Below, piece by piece: positions 1-11,410 of a stretch of DNA of 64,000 nt. The stretch covers positions 22,346,129 to 22,410,128 of the forward strand of contig CM053330.1 of assembly GCA_028583605.1 (NCBI GenBank), in the 5' to 3' direction. The translations under genes were made by a program, and so were the position numbers. Origin of the DNA: Dastarcus helophoroides. Taxonomy: Eukaryota > Arthropoda > Insecta > Coleoptera > Bothrideridae. The notes below the pieces were generated by a model. It did not search any database, was not told the DNA's origin, and was given only the letters and a program-made list of their open reading frames with translations. The first letter of the stretch is position 1, and each line of letters starts with the position of its first letter.

Positions 1-828
1 TTTAGATACATGATTTCATTTATCTCCATTGAAATAATATTTAGGTTTACACATATCGGACGGTTAAATAACCAACAGTGACTATAGGTGCTAGTAACTT
101 TTTTTTAGAAGAAATACAAAACGGGACGATTTTGTTTGGAAAAGGTGTATCTTTTGCACTTACTTTATAGTTTACACAAGATCCTTTTAAGCAAGGGTTT
201 TTATAAAAGTTTATAAGGAAAAAATGTCAATTAGTACATCATGGAAAGCTGTTTTGGTGATCTTTGCAACCATAGGTTGTGGAGGTTCTGATGTCTCAGC
301 CTTTATTATTTAACCGATTTAAAGTTATCAGTTTTATCCTCCTAAAATGACACTAGTGATTTTCGGCATTTTTTAATGAATAAATGCCGGAAAAAATGCA
401 GAAATTAATTTAAAATTGTAGACAATAAGTATGTCTACATACCAAAGAAAGGTGAAACTCTTCGAGTTACCGTGTTCTGAAGTTTTAAATTTGTTTTGTT
501 TTATTTCTCGTATTCTTCCTTGCATATTATGTACATTTCGTTTAATTAATTCTTTTATTCCTGAAAAATCCCCTACGATGATGGTCGAAACGTCGAATAT
601 TTTAGTAATTTTTTGACATGGTCCAATCCCGGAATAAGTAGGTATACCTGGTATTGCACAGGCATAAAATAATAACTTGTCCTTATAAAAATACTAAATG
701 TTTTTTTAACTTTTTAATTCCATAAATAATGCCGAAACTCAATTTTATTTTCGCTAAATAATCAATTAGATTTGTTCTATTTGTTAATTCATTTGCTAAT
801 ATACATAGATATGGCATAATTATTAGTA
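1..828. other. Unannotated AT-rich stretch
   Basis: I see no coding region, RNA gene or clear repeat end here. Short open frames have AT-driven composition and no recognisable motif. Confidence 0.5.
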
Positions 829-1035
829 CAGTAAAACTCCGTTAATCCGACCTCGGATAGTTCGACTTTCCGAATAATCCAATCTTCTTGGCACTACAGG
901 CCCTACATAAAATTAATATTTTTAATTTGTAGCTTGTGGATTGTTTTTTCTGCGTAAACTTTGAAAACAAAATATGTTTTTGACCTACTACTTACAATTA
1001 GTTTCATCATTGTCGGATTAACGGAGTTCCACTCT
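829..1035 (+). mobile_element. Short pogo/Tigger-like MITE
   Basis: The left end reads CAGTAAAACTCCGTTAATCC and the right end GGATTAACGGAGTTCCACTC, an imperfect terminal inverted repeat of about 22 bp around some 160 bp of AT-rich filler. A TA dinucleotide sits at each edge (827-828 and about 1036-1037), as expected for Tc1/mariner/pogo-type insertion. There is no coding capacity, so this would be a non-autonomous derivative. A diverged copy of the same left end recurs near 25570. Confidence 0.75.
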
Positions 1036-2387
1036 TATTATTTATTTATTGATACGGTAAATTAGTTATTTTTCGATGATTTAAATGAGTAAAAGACTTT
1101 TCTTTTAAAGTCTTTAGAATTTGGATTCATACTGAGGTGGTCAATGTGACTTGTGAGCATACATTTTATTGATCTTTATTCAAGAGCACCGGGAAGAAAT
1201 TTTTCGATAATTTTACTAAATAGATATTTACAACCATCTGAAAAAATATACTTAAAACATGTGATCGCATATTTAATCTATGTATTTATTTATTAATGAT
1301 TTATATGCAGCTTGAGCTAGGTAATACTATATTTTATTATAAATTAATTACGAACACAAAGAGAATTTTTAATAACCCAGTGTTAGCTGAACATTCAGGC
1401 TATCCATCAATAGGGAGCTTCATGTCACATTCAGGTATTCATGAACAAAATACGCGTGCGTTTTCCATACGGTTTGTTTAATAACTATAAGCGGTTGATT
1501 TATGATGTGTATTCAATTAAAGTTTTAGCTGTATGACGGTTGGTGTTTAAAAATTATAAAAAAATACTCGATATATTTGTAGAGAGAACAATGCAATTGG
1601 ATTTAAATTCTCTCGTAAGAAACGTGTTTAATAAACTGCAAGCGGTTTTCGTTCTATGGTTCTAATTCAAGTAAAATAAATAGGAAATTATTTTTACCAA
1701 ACGCCTAAGTTTTATTTAAAATCAAACATAAAAAAATAAAATTAAAAACAAAACTAAAAGTAAAAACCAAAATGGAATAGAATGTTAGAATTAGAACTTG
1801 TTGGAAATTCTAAATAGAACTATTTATTTTGAATTAGCAAACATATTAAATTAAATTAAACATAAGTATAATTTCAATGATAAATTCAAAGTTTTAATAA
1901 CCAGCAATAAGAGTTTGGTTTTAAATGATATAAAAATTTAAGAAATTATTAAACATAAAAATTCAAATTTATTATTAGGACATGTGTTTACAATCCATCA
2001 TGACATATTTATTGACTGTACCTCAACTTTATAAGTCACTAGGCAGGCTAAAGATCTGTCAGCTATTATTATTTTTTTGAAAAATACACCAAATTTTTTT
2101 ACTGGCGATTTTCATTACCGAATTAAAGTTATTTAACATCAATTTCTTAGAAAAAAATCAAAAATAATGTTGACGTAACACTACTTGCTGGGAGTGAATA
2201 AGTGGATATCCTTCTTAAAACTCTTTTATTTAATTAAATTCAGACATTAGGTGTGGCTTTTAACGATTGAGAATAAGGTATTTTCCATAAATAGCTCGCC
2301 GGTCCGATTGATTTTTGTTACTTTTGTGGCTGATTTCTTTTTCTATTATTATTTTTGCTATTACTATTTGGGCGAGTGTTTTTAATG
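1036..2387. other. Unannotated AT-rich stretch
   Basis: No convincing gene or repeat boundary was found. It is A/T-rich throughout with only short open frames. Confidence 0.45.
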
Positions 2388-2818
2388 CATCGAGATATAA
2401 AAATACATTTTACTCGAAAACCGCTGACAATATTGAATTTCACTAAGAGCACCTTCTTATGTCAAAATGTTTGCTGTTTATATTTTTGTTACGAAACAGC
2501 GACAAAAGAGCATACAAAATAAAGCAGGTTTTAAACACTGCCCCCTAGGTATACCCGCCATTGGTTAAGTTGTGTTAATTAATTCTTTGATTTTTGGAAA
2601 AGACACAAAAAGGTATGAAGTTGTGCCAAATTTCATTCAATTATCTATCTGCACACGTTTCGCAACTATTAAAAACTATAATCAGGAACTAACTTCCCAC
2701 ATTCAATCAACTCGGAAACGAAGCGTTTTACGACATATTATGCTTATTAAAACTTTTCGTCTTATTTTGGGCTTTAAAATACGAATTTGCTTCTTTTAGA
2801 ATCACTTTCTTGTATAAT
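2388..2818 (+). repeat. Solo arm of the 15.5-19.2 kb foldback element
   Basis: This stretch matches the right arm of the large palindrome at about 18800-19218 in the same orientation. Shared landmarks in order are the AACCGCTGACAAT block, a CCCGCCA(C/T)TGGTTAAG block, the TTGTGCCAAATTT block and a CTTTTCGTCTTATTTTG block, ending near TAGAATCACTTTCTTGTATA. Only one arm is present, so it is either a truncated copy or a single-arm relative. No coding potential is seen. Confidence 0.8.
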
Positions 2819-4379
2819 AAAGCTATACAGATGCACACAAAAAATATTTCTTTAATTAAAATTATTTGTTTTCATGAAAGTATTTTATACGCCACTTTTG
2901 ATTAAACCGATGGTTATCAAGTGAAAGTGGATTTTGTCGAATATTTGTTTATAGTATTTTATGGTGACAAATTAAAAATTAGTCAATAGAATGGATGCTG
3001 CTACCTCGTTGAAATAATGGCACTATTGGCACTTAGGTATGGTGCCCATAAAATAGGCGCAATAGCAATTAACCGGCCATATGTTTGTCAAAAACGTATT
3101 TGCTATTATGTCAGCGGAGCACTTAGCTTCCTTTAGCGAGGTGTTCTGAGGGTTTAACTGGCTTATTTTTGATTGGTGCTCCGTGTCGCATAGATGATGT
3201 TGCTAGGAAACGACAGCCACGGGAAATGCCTAATACTGAGCGCTCCAATTTATTTAAACTTCCACGTAATGAAATAAAATGTATGTGTACTTTATTCCAA
3301 GACACCCATAAGATACAGTTAAGTAGGATATCAATATTCTGAACTTGAAAATGTGATCAATCTTAGTCTTTGACATTAAACATAAAACAATCAAGCACTC
3401 ATAAATTTTACAAAGTGCAAGTGTTCCTGCGTTCCTTTGGGACCAGCCACTACTGATAGGGAATCATAATGTTGAAAATATATATTAAAAGACATATATC
3501 GTCGTGCACGATATGAATTACCTTTGATATTAACTTTGAAAGCCATTTAAATTACTTTCTAAAAACTTAATTTGAATTAAAGAAATATCGCTATTTGCCT
3601 GCTCTATTTGCCTTTTACTTCATTTATTCTTCAAATGATAAAATATTGCAAAGAAGAGACATAAAACATCCAAATCGCATTAAAGTAATCCATTTAATAT
3701 GACATGAGCCTATTCCAATGGTCATTTTAAAGCTTTTCCCTAAACCCTCGTCCATGATTTACTTAATATTTCTTTTTGTTAAAAGAAAGGTCACATTAAA
3801 TTTCTTAGATAGATACATATGTATTCTTAAAAATGTAGAAAAATAAGGTCGAAACAACTTATTTTCTTTTCTTGTACGAGATTGCATTATATGTCCGAAA
3901 AAAAGTAATTTGGTAGTAAATTTTAAAAAAGATAAGCTCCCAACTGTACAGAAAGACCACCGCAGGAATGAGGATTAAGCGACAGTTTTTTATAAAATTC
4001 ATTCCAGATCCGTGATAACGTAAAAAGGGTGTTAAAATTTGCTTTCCGTTTGTTGGATATTATTTTTATGATTAAAAAAAAATGTTATTTTAGGATAAAA
4101 TGATTACAAAGTCTCAAATACAAACGTAGTATATTTAAATGTTACTAAATTTAATAATTTGACAACTGTACTGAGTAATTACAGTATAATAATTATCAAT
4201 AAATATTCTTCCTTTGTTGTTTTTACGATATCAATTAGTGTCCCGCCTTTTTATCCTAACATTTATATTTTGAACTACCAGATATTTTGTAGAAATAGCA
4301 TCCAGCGCTTTCAGTTGCTCGCTTGAAAATAGTAGTAATCTTAGTAATCTTATATTGTCAAAGATAAGGGGGTGCCGAA
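2819..4379. other. Unannotated stretch
   Basis: No recognisable gene. A slightly GC-richer patch at about 3000-3310 has a 60-codon minus-strand frame that I could not assign (see rejected items). The remainder is AT-rich and featureless to me. Confidence 0.4.
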
Positions 4380-5225
4380 CCTAATGTAAGTATTAAGTTA
4401 GATAAATACTCAACAATCTTCCAAGCGGCGATGTTGAAAATTTTACATAGTGCCGAACAAATAACGCAACTGAACATTACAGGAAAATATATCCAAATAA
4501 AAACGGACAGCCAGACAGCCCTTAAGGCCTCGAGGAACGTGAAAAGAAACTTAGTGCTGGTACGAAACTGCTACCTAGCTTTAGAACGTCTATGACATGA
4601 GACTGCAATTGATCTAATATGGATCAAAGGACATTCTGGAAAAGAGGGAAAAGAACGCGCTGACAAACTGGTGAGGAAGGGTTCGGAGGGACAATTTGTT
4701 GGACAAGAACCAACCTTTCCCCTTGTTAAATCAACTGTAAAATCTGTACTTAACGAAGAAATCCATCGTAAACACAAAGCCCAATGGGCATCAATAACAA
4801 TATGCCGAGAGACTCATGCATTCATTAAAATGTCGTGCAGGGAAAGGGCAAGATTATGCCTATAACTTTCAAGAAACAACCTCAGAAAGCTTGTAGGGAT
4901 TTGGACACGCCACTGTCAATTAAACACACACCTTTACAGATTGAAAATTATAAATGACCCGAGTTGTAGGGGATATTTAGAAGAAGATGAGAGGGTCGAG
5001 CACGTGATGTGTCACTGCTCGGTACTAGCATCAATCAAAGGATCCATGCTGGGGAACTTCTGGCCTAGTGCGGCAAGTTTGAGAGAAGCACATCCAAGGG
5101 ACGTTATTCAGTTTCTCAACAAGGTTGGGTGGCTGAATGAATGACCAAGTACACCTCAATTACGGGGATAGCACAATGTGTCCGGAAAGGCTGGCCTAAG
5201 TGCTGGCCTAAATTCTAGGCAACCT
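4380..5225 (+). mobile_element. Non-LTR retrotransposon 3' fragment (RNase H and C-terminus)
   Basis: Translation in shifting frames gives an RNase H domain followed by a C-terminal cysteine region, as in R1/I-group non-LTR retrotransposons. Visible parts are IKTDSQTALKA (about 4495-4530, RNase H acidic motif), WIKGHSGKEGKERADKLV (about 4620-4675, the GH and D signature) and a C-R-G-Y-LEEDE-EHVMCHC zinc-like motif (about 4960-5020). The protein tail ends FLNKVGWLNE before a stop at about 5142. A stop at about 4595, another at about 4863 and a break near 4930 show it is dead. The reverse transcriptase is missing upstream. Its last 170 bp recur at 39722-39900, which confirms it as a repeat family. 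Group assignment rests on RNase H plus the cysteine motif and is approximate. Confidence 0.82.
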
Positions 5226-6893
5226 ATTTCGAATGAATACGATTTTTATTTTCCGAGTTATTTATAACAATACAGATCTTTGAATTTCCTATTTCATTCG
5301 TTTTTGATCCTAATATTAATGCAAATAGCATGCAACCTAGGCTGCAGTATGTAGCAATTTAAGCGTGTATAGTGGATCAAAGGTAGCCGAACTACCAAGG
5401 GTTGAACCACAAACTCTTAGCAAAACGGCTGCTCCCTAACCAAGCTTCAGAAGACTAAATTCCAATTCACAAACCAATAGGGATATAGTAAACTGTTGAG
5501 ATCTAGGATCTAAACCAGTCTTTGATTTCTTTTAAAATGCTTCAAAAAGAACTGCCTTAAATTTCAATTTATAATTCATAAATTATAATATATTATAAAT
5601 TAAATAACTTATTGTAATTTTGATGCTTATGCTATTGATATTTTTAATAAGTATTAAAAAATCAATAGCATCAAAATTACAATAAGTTTTTTAGAGGGGA
5701 CAGCAGCCTCGGGTCGTCGTATAGGACGCAACGCGCCCCTCCTCGTGAATAGAACGACTTATGGTGATATGTTTAATGTAAAGAATTTATCACATTTTAA
5801 GAACAAAATAATGATATGCTCATTTGCTATTATTTGGGAGCAATTTAACCCGACGTGCAGATAAATTTTATTCACTTCATAATCCAGGGAACAGAGAAAC
5901 AATAAAAAATAAGAGTCTAAGCAAGATTTCGCTACCAAAATGTTGCATCCACATTGCGACATTGTAGCATGGCAGCTAAGGTGTGTGTTTATCAAGGTTA
6001 TTCGTTAGAAGATTTTTATTACGATTGTTGGATTTTAATTTTGTTTCGAAATATAGGTTACATTTTCGTTTCGTAGAAACTTCCAGCTGCTGAACTATTT
6101 AAGGTTGTACGATCACCACTTATAAGTCAAACTAAAATATATATTGTTTTTTATTAATTTAAAAATGATAATAATATTTAAATTAATAACTTATATATAG
6201 TGTTTGGAAAATTTGGTACAAAATTTAAGGAAGTGAAAGTAAAGCCAAAATTAATGAAAAAAGTTTTTATAAACATAGGTCTTACTTATCACCTTTACTG
6301 AGATATAGCCCTCTAAAAAGGGTTATATCATTTTAATAATTTTTGAATAATTTTCTTTATAATTAAGATAATAAAATTAAATTTGCAGATAATAATTAGG
6401 TGCTAGGAATCTTTAATTTCCATAAATTTAATTAAAATGAATGAGGTCAGTGTTCTATCTACCATTAACATAAATTTGTAGATATTTTTCTATTGTGTCT
6501 ATTGTGTTTTTGACACAGATATAAAATTTTGCATGAAACTTCCATTGTGTTTACACATATAATGCCATATTGTAAAAAAGAGCGTTCTTTTTTTGGACCA
6601 CCTTTGTCGAGAAATTATGGCCCACATAATTCTTTACATTTGACAAGCTAGCTTCGTGTATTTGACACATATAAGTGATTTTTAACACAAAATTAATTTT
6701 TCAATATAATAATAATAATAAATAAATAATAATAAAATTGCTTATAACTTTTTAACCAAAAAAGATACCAAATTTTTTTCTTTACAAAATTTGCTTAGAC
6801 AAATTAGGACTTTTTAAGTATGCAGAAATACAGGTATGTTTCTGGAAAAAAAGTTTAATGACGTCATTCTTTGGTTTCCAAAGCTGAAAAAAT
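5226..6893. other. Unannotated stretch with a hairpin and an AAT tract
   Basis: It contains the hairpin at 5608-5686 and an (AAT)n-type tract at about 6706-6736. I recognise no gene. Confidence 0.45.
5608..5686. repeat. Inverted-repeat hairpin
   Basis: Arms of about 33-37 bp built around ATTGTAATTTTGATGC and its complement lie on either side of a few bases. One arm has a small extra insertion (TTAT). It could be a tiny MITE or a remnant of a larger inverted-repeat element. Confidence 0.75.
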
Positions 6894-7603
6894 ATGCACA
6901 TTTCACGTAAAATAAACCTTATTCAATCCAGTTCAAGAACCTTTTTTCTGATTTCTTACATCGTTTTTCCTTTTATTATAATAGAGCTGAAACATCAATT
7001 GTCGCTCACCCTGTACAAGCAACAATCCCTTGATGTTTTTATTAATGGTTTGGAAAAGAAATTAAAAATTTTAGTAAAACCACAAAAACCAGAATCATTA
7101 GAAGAAGCTGTATCTATTGTATTGAGCGAAGCTCATATAATCATAAATTTTGCACTTACTGCAATAAATCAGGTCATAATAATTTTAACTGTAGAATTAA
7201 AATTTCAAAAAATTAAAAAAATATTCAATTCGTTGCAAATTCTTATCAAAATCCAAATAAATCTTATAGGCAAAATTCTAACACCTATAACAATTATCCA
7301 AATTCAAATATTCGAAGATCTAATAATATTAAAATTTGCGATTACTGTAAAAATAAGGGATATTTAATTCAAGAATGCAAAAAACATCAATATAATGAAA
7401 TGAGGAAAGCACAAAACCAAAATAAATTTTTAACTTCTAGAGGTAATATAGCTGGAATTCAAAGTGAACAAATTCAAAATTGTCGGTACGAACCTCGGAC
7501 AACAAAATTTAGATCAGCTTATATTTCCTTAATTAAAACAGGTTTTCCTTTTTATGTTAATTTAGAGTCCCACCAATTTAATTATCAACCTCCACTTTCA
7601 TGA
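6894..7603 (+). pseudogene. Gag fragment of Gypsy-group element
   Basis: The first frame (6894-7367) contains QQSLDVFINGLEKKLKILVK followed by a PESLEEA segment, the pattern seen near the end of capsid in 17.6/297-type Gag proteins. After a frameshift, the sequence at about 7336-7380 encodes CDYCKNKGYLIQECKK, a CCHC-type zinc knuckle in which the histidine position is tyrosine. A further open segment, 7400-7603, is the basic tail that runs into the protease. The N-terminus of Gag is not recognisable. Confidence 0.72.
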
Positions 7604-8226
7604 TTGACTCCGGTGCGGACATTTCTTTAATAAAATTAAAAAACCTAAAAAACGATGTTCCATTTTTCGATGATACGATGTTTACTTTAAATGGTATAGA
7701 TTTAGATGTTAATAATAAAACAAAAACCTTAGGTTATTGCCACATTGAATTAAATGTTAGTAATAAATTATTGTTTCATACTTTACATATTGTTGCCAAT
7801 GATTTTCCTATTCCTTATGACGAATACGGAATCTTAGGAAATGATTTTCTTACTTCGCACAATTGTGACATTAAATGTAAAGATAAATTGCTAAGTATTG
7901 ACAATGGAAATTATCTTGATTTATATCAATTGAAGGATATCACTTCTACTAATTCTACTAATTCAAATAATTGGAATTCTACTATATTTACTAAATCATA
8001 CAATTCGAATGTTAGCATATCTGCTAAATCAAACAATTCGAATCCTTGTATATCTCCTAATTCAAATAATCCTAATTCGACTATCTTTACTAACTCAAAC
8101 TTTACTATTTCTAGCAATTCAAAGTGTACCATTTTTTTAAAACTAATAAACTTTATTAACGATAAAAAATGCAATAAAATTTATAAATTCCACAAGGTTA
8201 AATTTTGTTGCGCTTTTTATCGTTAA
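7600..8226 (+). pseudogene. Retroviral-type aspartic protease fragment
   Basis: The open frame starts MIDSGADISLIK, where the DSGA triad is the catalytic motif of retropepsins. About 85 residues later comes GILGNDFL, the ILG flap-side motif that closes the domain. A low-complexity tail rich in N, S and T follows (about residues 108-185). It is encoded by a degenerate short tandem repeat of about 18-30 bp built around TCAAATAATTCGAATTC. The ATG at 7600 is probably internal to a polyprotein rather than a real start. A related N/S-coding repeat resumes at about 8290-8440 beyond the palindromic insert. Confidence 0.83.
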
Positions 8227-8241
8227 TAAACTTTATTAGTT
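8141..8241. mobile_element. 101-bp palindromic mini-element
   Basis: The left arm 8141-8173 and right arm 8209-8241 are inverted copies with about four mismatches over 33 bp, around a 35-bp AT-rich loop. The arms begin AACTAATAAA and contain ATTAACGATAAAAA. It sits inside the Gypsy remnant, just after the N/S-rich repeat, and accounts for the last 29 codons of that open frame. It is too small to code, so I read it as a tiny MITE. Confidence 0.8.
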
Positions 8242-8434
8242 ATGAATATTAAAGAATTCCACGAAGTAAGGGTTAAAAATATTAATTATTTGTACTATTT
8301 CTGCCAATTCACGTAAGTCAAATTTTCCAAGTTCTGCTATTTCTGCCAATTTAAATTGTTCCAAATCTATTATTTGTTCTAATTCATACAATTAGAATCC
8401 TACTATTTTTACTATGGCTACCAATTGAAATAAT

Positions 8435-8840
8435 TTGCTTGTTTCTAATTTCAATTTAATGAATTTTTTAAATATTGTAAAACCTAGATGCGAACAAGTT
8501 ATTAAAGTACATGTGGATAAGCCCACAATAAAAGAAGAGATCGTTTCAAAATTATTATTAAAAGATGGTATATACTTATCTAATAGCATTGTAAAAGTTT
8601 TAAATGATAATACAGCCTTACGACTATTTTGAACACAGCGGATAAACCAATAAAAATTAATAAAATTTCTATTAAGTTAGAATCTATTGAAACACAGAGA
8701 AAATATTGCTAATGTTAACGTTTGCACCAAGTATCAAATTGCAATTCCAGTCGATTAGAACTTTTAAAATCAAATTTACGAAGTGAACATATAAACGAAA
8801 AAGAAAAAGCTTTAATTTATATTTTATAAGAAACCTCAAA
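8435..8840 (+). pseudogene. Protease-RT linker of the Gypsy-group element
   Basis: The frame from 8435 contains EQVIKVHVDKPTIKEEIV, then KDGIYLSNSIVKVLNDNTAL. This is the region just N-terminal to reverse transcriptase in Ty3/Gypsy Pol, where a strand of the form gI-l-n-iv-v is followed by short hydrophobic stretches. It is interrupted at about 8632 and continues in another frame with LLKSNLRSEHINEKEKAL at about 8757-8815. Reverse transcriptase itself is absent. Confidence 0.65.
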
Positions 8841-9442
8841 AATTATATTGATCAAATCCAAGATAATTTCTTGAATTTAGAATTAAAACAAACCATGAGA
8901 GAGTGTTTATCAAATGAAATAAACAGTTGTAAGAGAATAGATCTTTTCGTAAAATCAATTACATATTTTTCTTCACTTTCTTGAGTTTGAGATGTTATAT
9001 TTTATACAGGATTATAATTTTCATTCTGTTTGCCAATCGTTATAAAAAAAATTGCTTGGCATTTAATTTATGTTTAAAAGGAAAATCCTGTCGATCGAAA
9101 TGCAAATGGGTTCAGAACCAAATAAGGATCTAGACGCAGAATCAATTTCTTTTAGACGCAGCAAACGAGCTTACTCATTCAAGTGTAACTCATTGTATTA
9201 TGTAGATTTAGTTGATAAAAAAGTAGTAATAGTTATTATAATAATATTCATCGATAGTTAATATGTATTAATTGTATTTTATTTTTATTAATATAATTGA
9301 TTTGCCAACCTAATAATATATAATCTTAAATTTCGGACATTTTTGTAAACATCTGCTAATTTCCTTTTGATCTTTAATTACATGTATGATTTATTTGAAC
9401 AAAAATATTGTTTCATATATTTTTTTTTCTTACAGGGGAGGG

Positions 9443-9690
9443 TGTAATGTACCTACCCACTTGGGTCCAGATACTTCTGGGTACCAAAGTTTTTACATCT
9501 GCTTTATTTAAATTGTTTATTGCTATTGCGTGTAGGACATTTCCGCCAATTGTAAGATCCAACTAAAGAATAGTCGCAAAAAAGAATCAGGGCATAAAAT
9601 GTATGTATTGGATTTCGAATAGTCAGTCTAGTCTAACCTTTATTAGAAGCAAGTTTATTATAACGATCATTTAAAACTATTAATATATTA
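9443..9690 (+). repeat. Putative 3' LTR start of the Gypsy-group remnant
   Basis: A purine-rich run AGGGGAGGG (about 9434-9442) immediately precedes TGTAATGTACCTACCC, the arrangement of a polypurine tract and the TG start of a 3' LTR. The right end is not defined; I stop near 9690, where the sequence becomes featureless. No second copy exists in the window to confirm it. Confidence 0.5.
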
Positions 9691-9952
9691 TAGTACACAA
9701 ATCAATTTCTTTAATTATACAAAATTATTCTATATCTACTATATTTACTAAATCATATTCGAGGTATCTACGGCGGAAAATCCATTACAGAAATATGCTG
9801 ACCCCCTGTTTTAAAACCTTTAAGTTCATCTCAAACAAATCGTTGTTAATTTACCATCGAAGTATGCTGACCCTATGTTTCAAAATCTTTAAATTCATCT
9901 CAAACAAATCACTGCTAATTTATCATGGAAGTATGCTGACTCCATGTTTCAA

Positions 9953-10553
9953 TAGTAGTTTGTACAAGAGCGGATATGATTGTCCATATCGCACTCGAAC
10001 TCAAACTTCGTTCTCGTGCGATATGGACAATCCGCTTGAGTTGTACAGCGTATTTTTCCTACGACTACGATCTATCAAAGACTAAAATATGATTTAGCAA
10101 ATTAATACTTTTTCATGTAACATTTGCAGTTCCTAATATATTTTATATAGTGTCCATGTGTCAATGAAAAGTCATAAATTTATCGTAACAAAATTTATAT
10201 TTACTTTTGATTTCTAAGGTAATAATATCTTGAATATTTTCACTTGCAGCCTCAGAAATGTCCGCTGGAATAAAGTTTACTGATTCTGCACTAAAAGCAC
10301 TCATTTTAAATAATTTTTTTGGTAAATACCGAAGTCAGTTTGACAGATTCTATGGTATAATTCTTAATCTAAAAATGACATTCGTCTTTATCGCATGCCA
10401 TGATTGGTCAATTTCATATCCACACTAGTGTGGATATGAAATCGACCAATCACGGCGCGACTTTCGTTATATCCGTTCACTAGACTGATATGGTATATCT
10501 ATCCTGCTCGCAAGGTATAAAGAAAACAGTGCATATACGGGTGGGAGTGGAAA
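9953..10553. mobile_element. Insertion in the satellite, with two strong hairpins
   Basis: About 600 bp interrupt a 69-bp satellite unit. Two inverted repeats stand out: 9961-10047 (arms TGTACA plus a shared ATTGTCCATATCGCAC block) and 10401-10452. I see no long terminal inverted repeat and no coding region, so the class is undetermined. Confidence 0.6.
10401..10452. repeat. 52-bp near-perfect palindrome
   Basis: Reading outwards from the central CTAG at about 10426, both halves match with a single mismatched pair and no spacer. The half-site is TGATTGGTC followed by AATTTCATATCCACACTA. It lies within the insertion that splits the satellite. Confidence 0.9.
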
Positions 10554-10690
10554 AAATATTTAATTTCATCTTAAACAAATATTTGCCAATTTACCTTGGA
10601 AGTATGCTGACCGTATGTTTTAAAATCTTTAAATTTATTTGAAATACATCGTCGTTAATTTACTATGAAAGTATGATGACCTCATGTTTC

Positions 10691-11410
10691 AAAATGGCTT
10701 AACATGTCAGAAATTTATTGTCAATTTTTAATTTATTTATTTATTCATTTTTTACCGAAGACCCATCATTTTTTTTTCAATCATTCTAACAAATGTCGCT
10801 TAACCGTTTTCCATCAATTTATAAATTGCATATTTATTCAAAGAGATTAACGTTTAATAACATTTAAATAGTAATCTTCAGTACCTGATGAAGTTTCCAT
10901 ATCACACTCGGCCACTCCCTAATTTACGTTTCAACTTGATTTGAGCAAATCATCGGACAATCCCATAACAATATTTCTCGTTAGTTTACGGTAATTCACA
11001 TAATTAAAATCAGAAAAATAATAAACATTTTTTTGAACTAAACAAACAAAAATTTGCATGTTTTTTTTAGGAACTCATTCATTTTGGTGCAGAGGCCGAA
11101 ATCAAAACTCAAAACAACTATTTGTGCATTCTCATCTGCTATCGCATAAAGTGATTTGTCTTTTATGTAGGGCACAACGGGCACAACTAATGATCACGTC
11201 ATAGTTTAAGTTCACAGTAAGGAAACATGGACCAGAGTGTAGGTCAAATGTGAGAGTTGTCCTCTGTTTTAACTTTGGCTCTTCGGCATGGAATTTACGT
11301 TTAGAATAAAGAAATACTGCTACACCCCAAGACTATATCCCGATAGCATAGCCGTGTTTGTTTACTTTAGAAGGAAACCTACGAAAATATTTCAGTTTCC
11401 GACATCAAAG
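10691..11410. other. Unannotated stretch
   Basis: No gene or bounded repeat recognised. It is AT-rich with short homopolymer runs. Confidence 0.4.

Larger units (their letters stand above)
6894..9690 (+). mobile_element. Degenerate Ty3/Gypsy-group LTR retrotransposon remnant
   Basis: In order: a Gag-like C-terminal segment, a zinc knuckle region, an aspartic protease, a serine/asparagine-rich spacer and the short linker that precedes reverse transcriptase. All of the RT, RNase H and integrase core is then missing, and the element resumes with a charged C-terminal tail, a polypurine tract and a 3' LTR start at 9443. The order gag-protease-linker fits Ty3/Gypsy, and the single DSG aspartate motif supports that. 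No 5' LTR was recognised, so the left boundary is uncertain. Frameshifts and the internal deletion make it inactive. A small palindromic insert lies at 8141-8241. Confidence 0.8.
9795..10690. repeat. 69-bp satellite array, interrupted
   Basis: The landmark ATGCTGAC occurs at 9795, 9864 and 9933, spacing exactly 69 bp, and the related ATGCTGA/ATGATGA again at 10604 and 10673, also 69 bp apart. Each unit carries TTTCAAAATCTTTAAATTCATC and TCAAACAAATC-type segments. The array is broken between about 9953 and 10553 by a 600-bp insertion, and the sequence on both sides is in register with one unit. Confidence 0.88.

Noticed and set aside
3123..3305. Minus-strand 60-codon frame that could serve as the last RGK exon (phase fits after an AG at about 3284)
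   Set aside because: No polypyrimidine tract precedes the AG, the sequence lacks the expected end of the G domain, and the C-terminus does not resemble the conserved RGK tail. The phase match is a one-in-three event.
9070..9261. 63-codon frame as an envelope gene of the Gypsy remnant
   Set aside because: It is short, lacks a signal peptide, furin site or cysteine pattern, and ends in an isoleucine run. At most it is the polyprotein tail.
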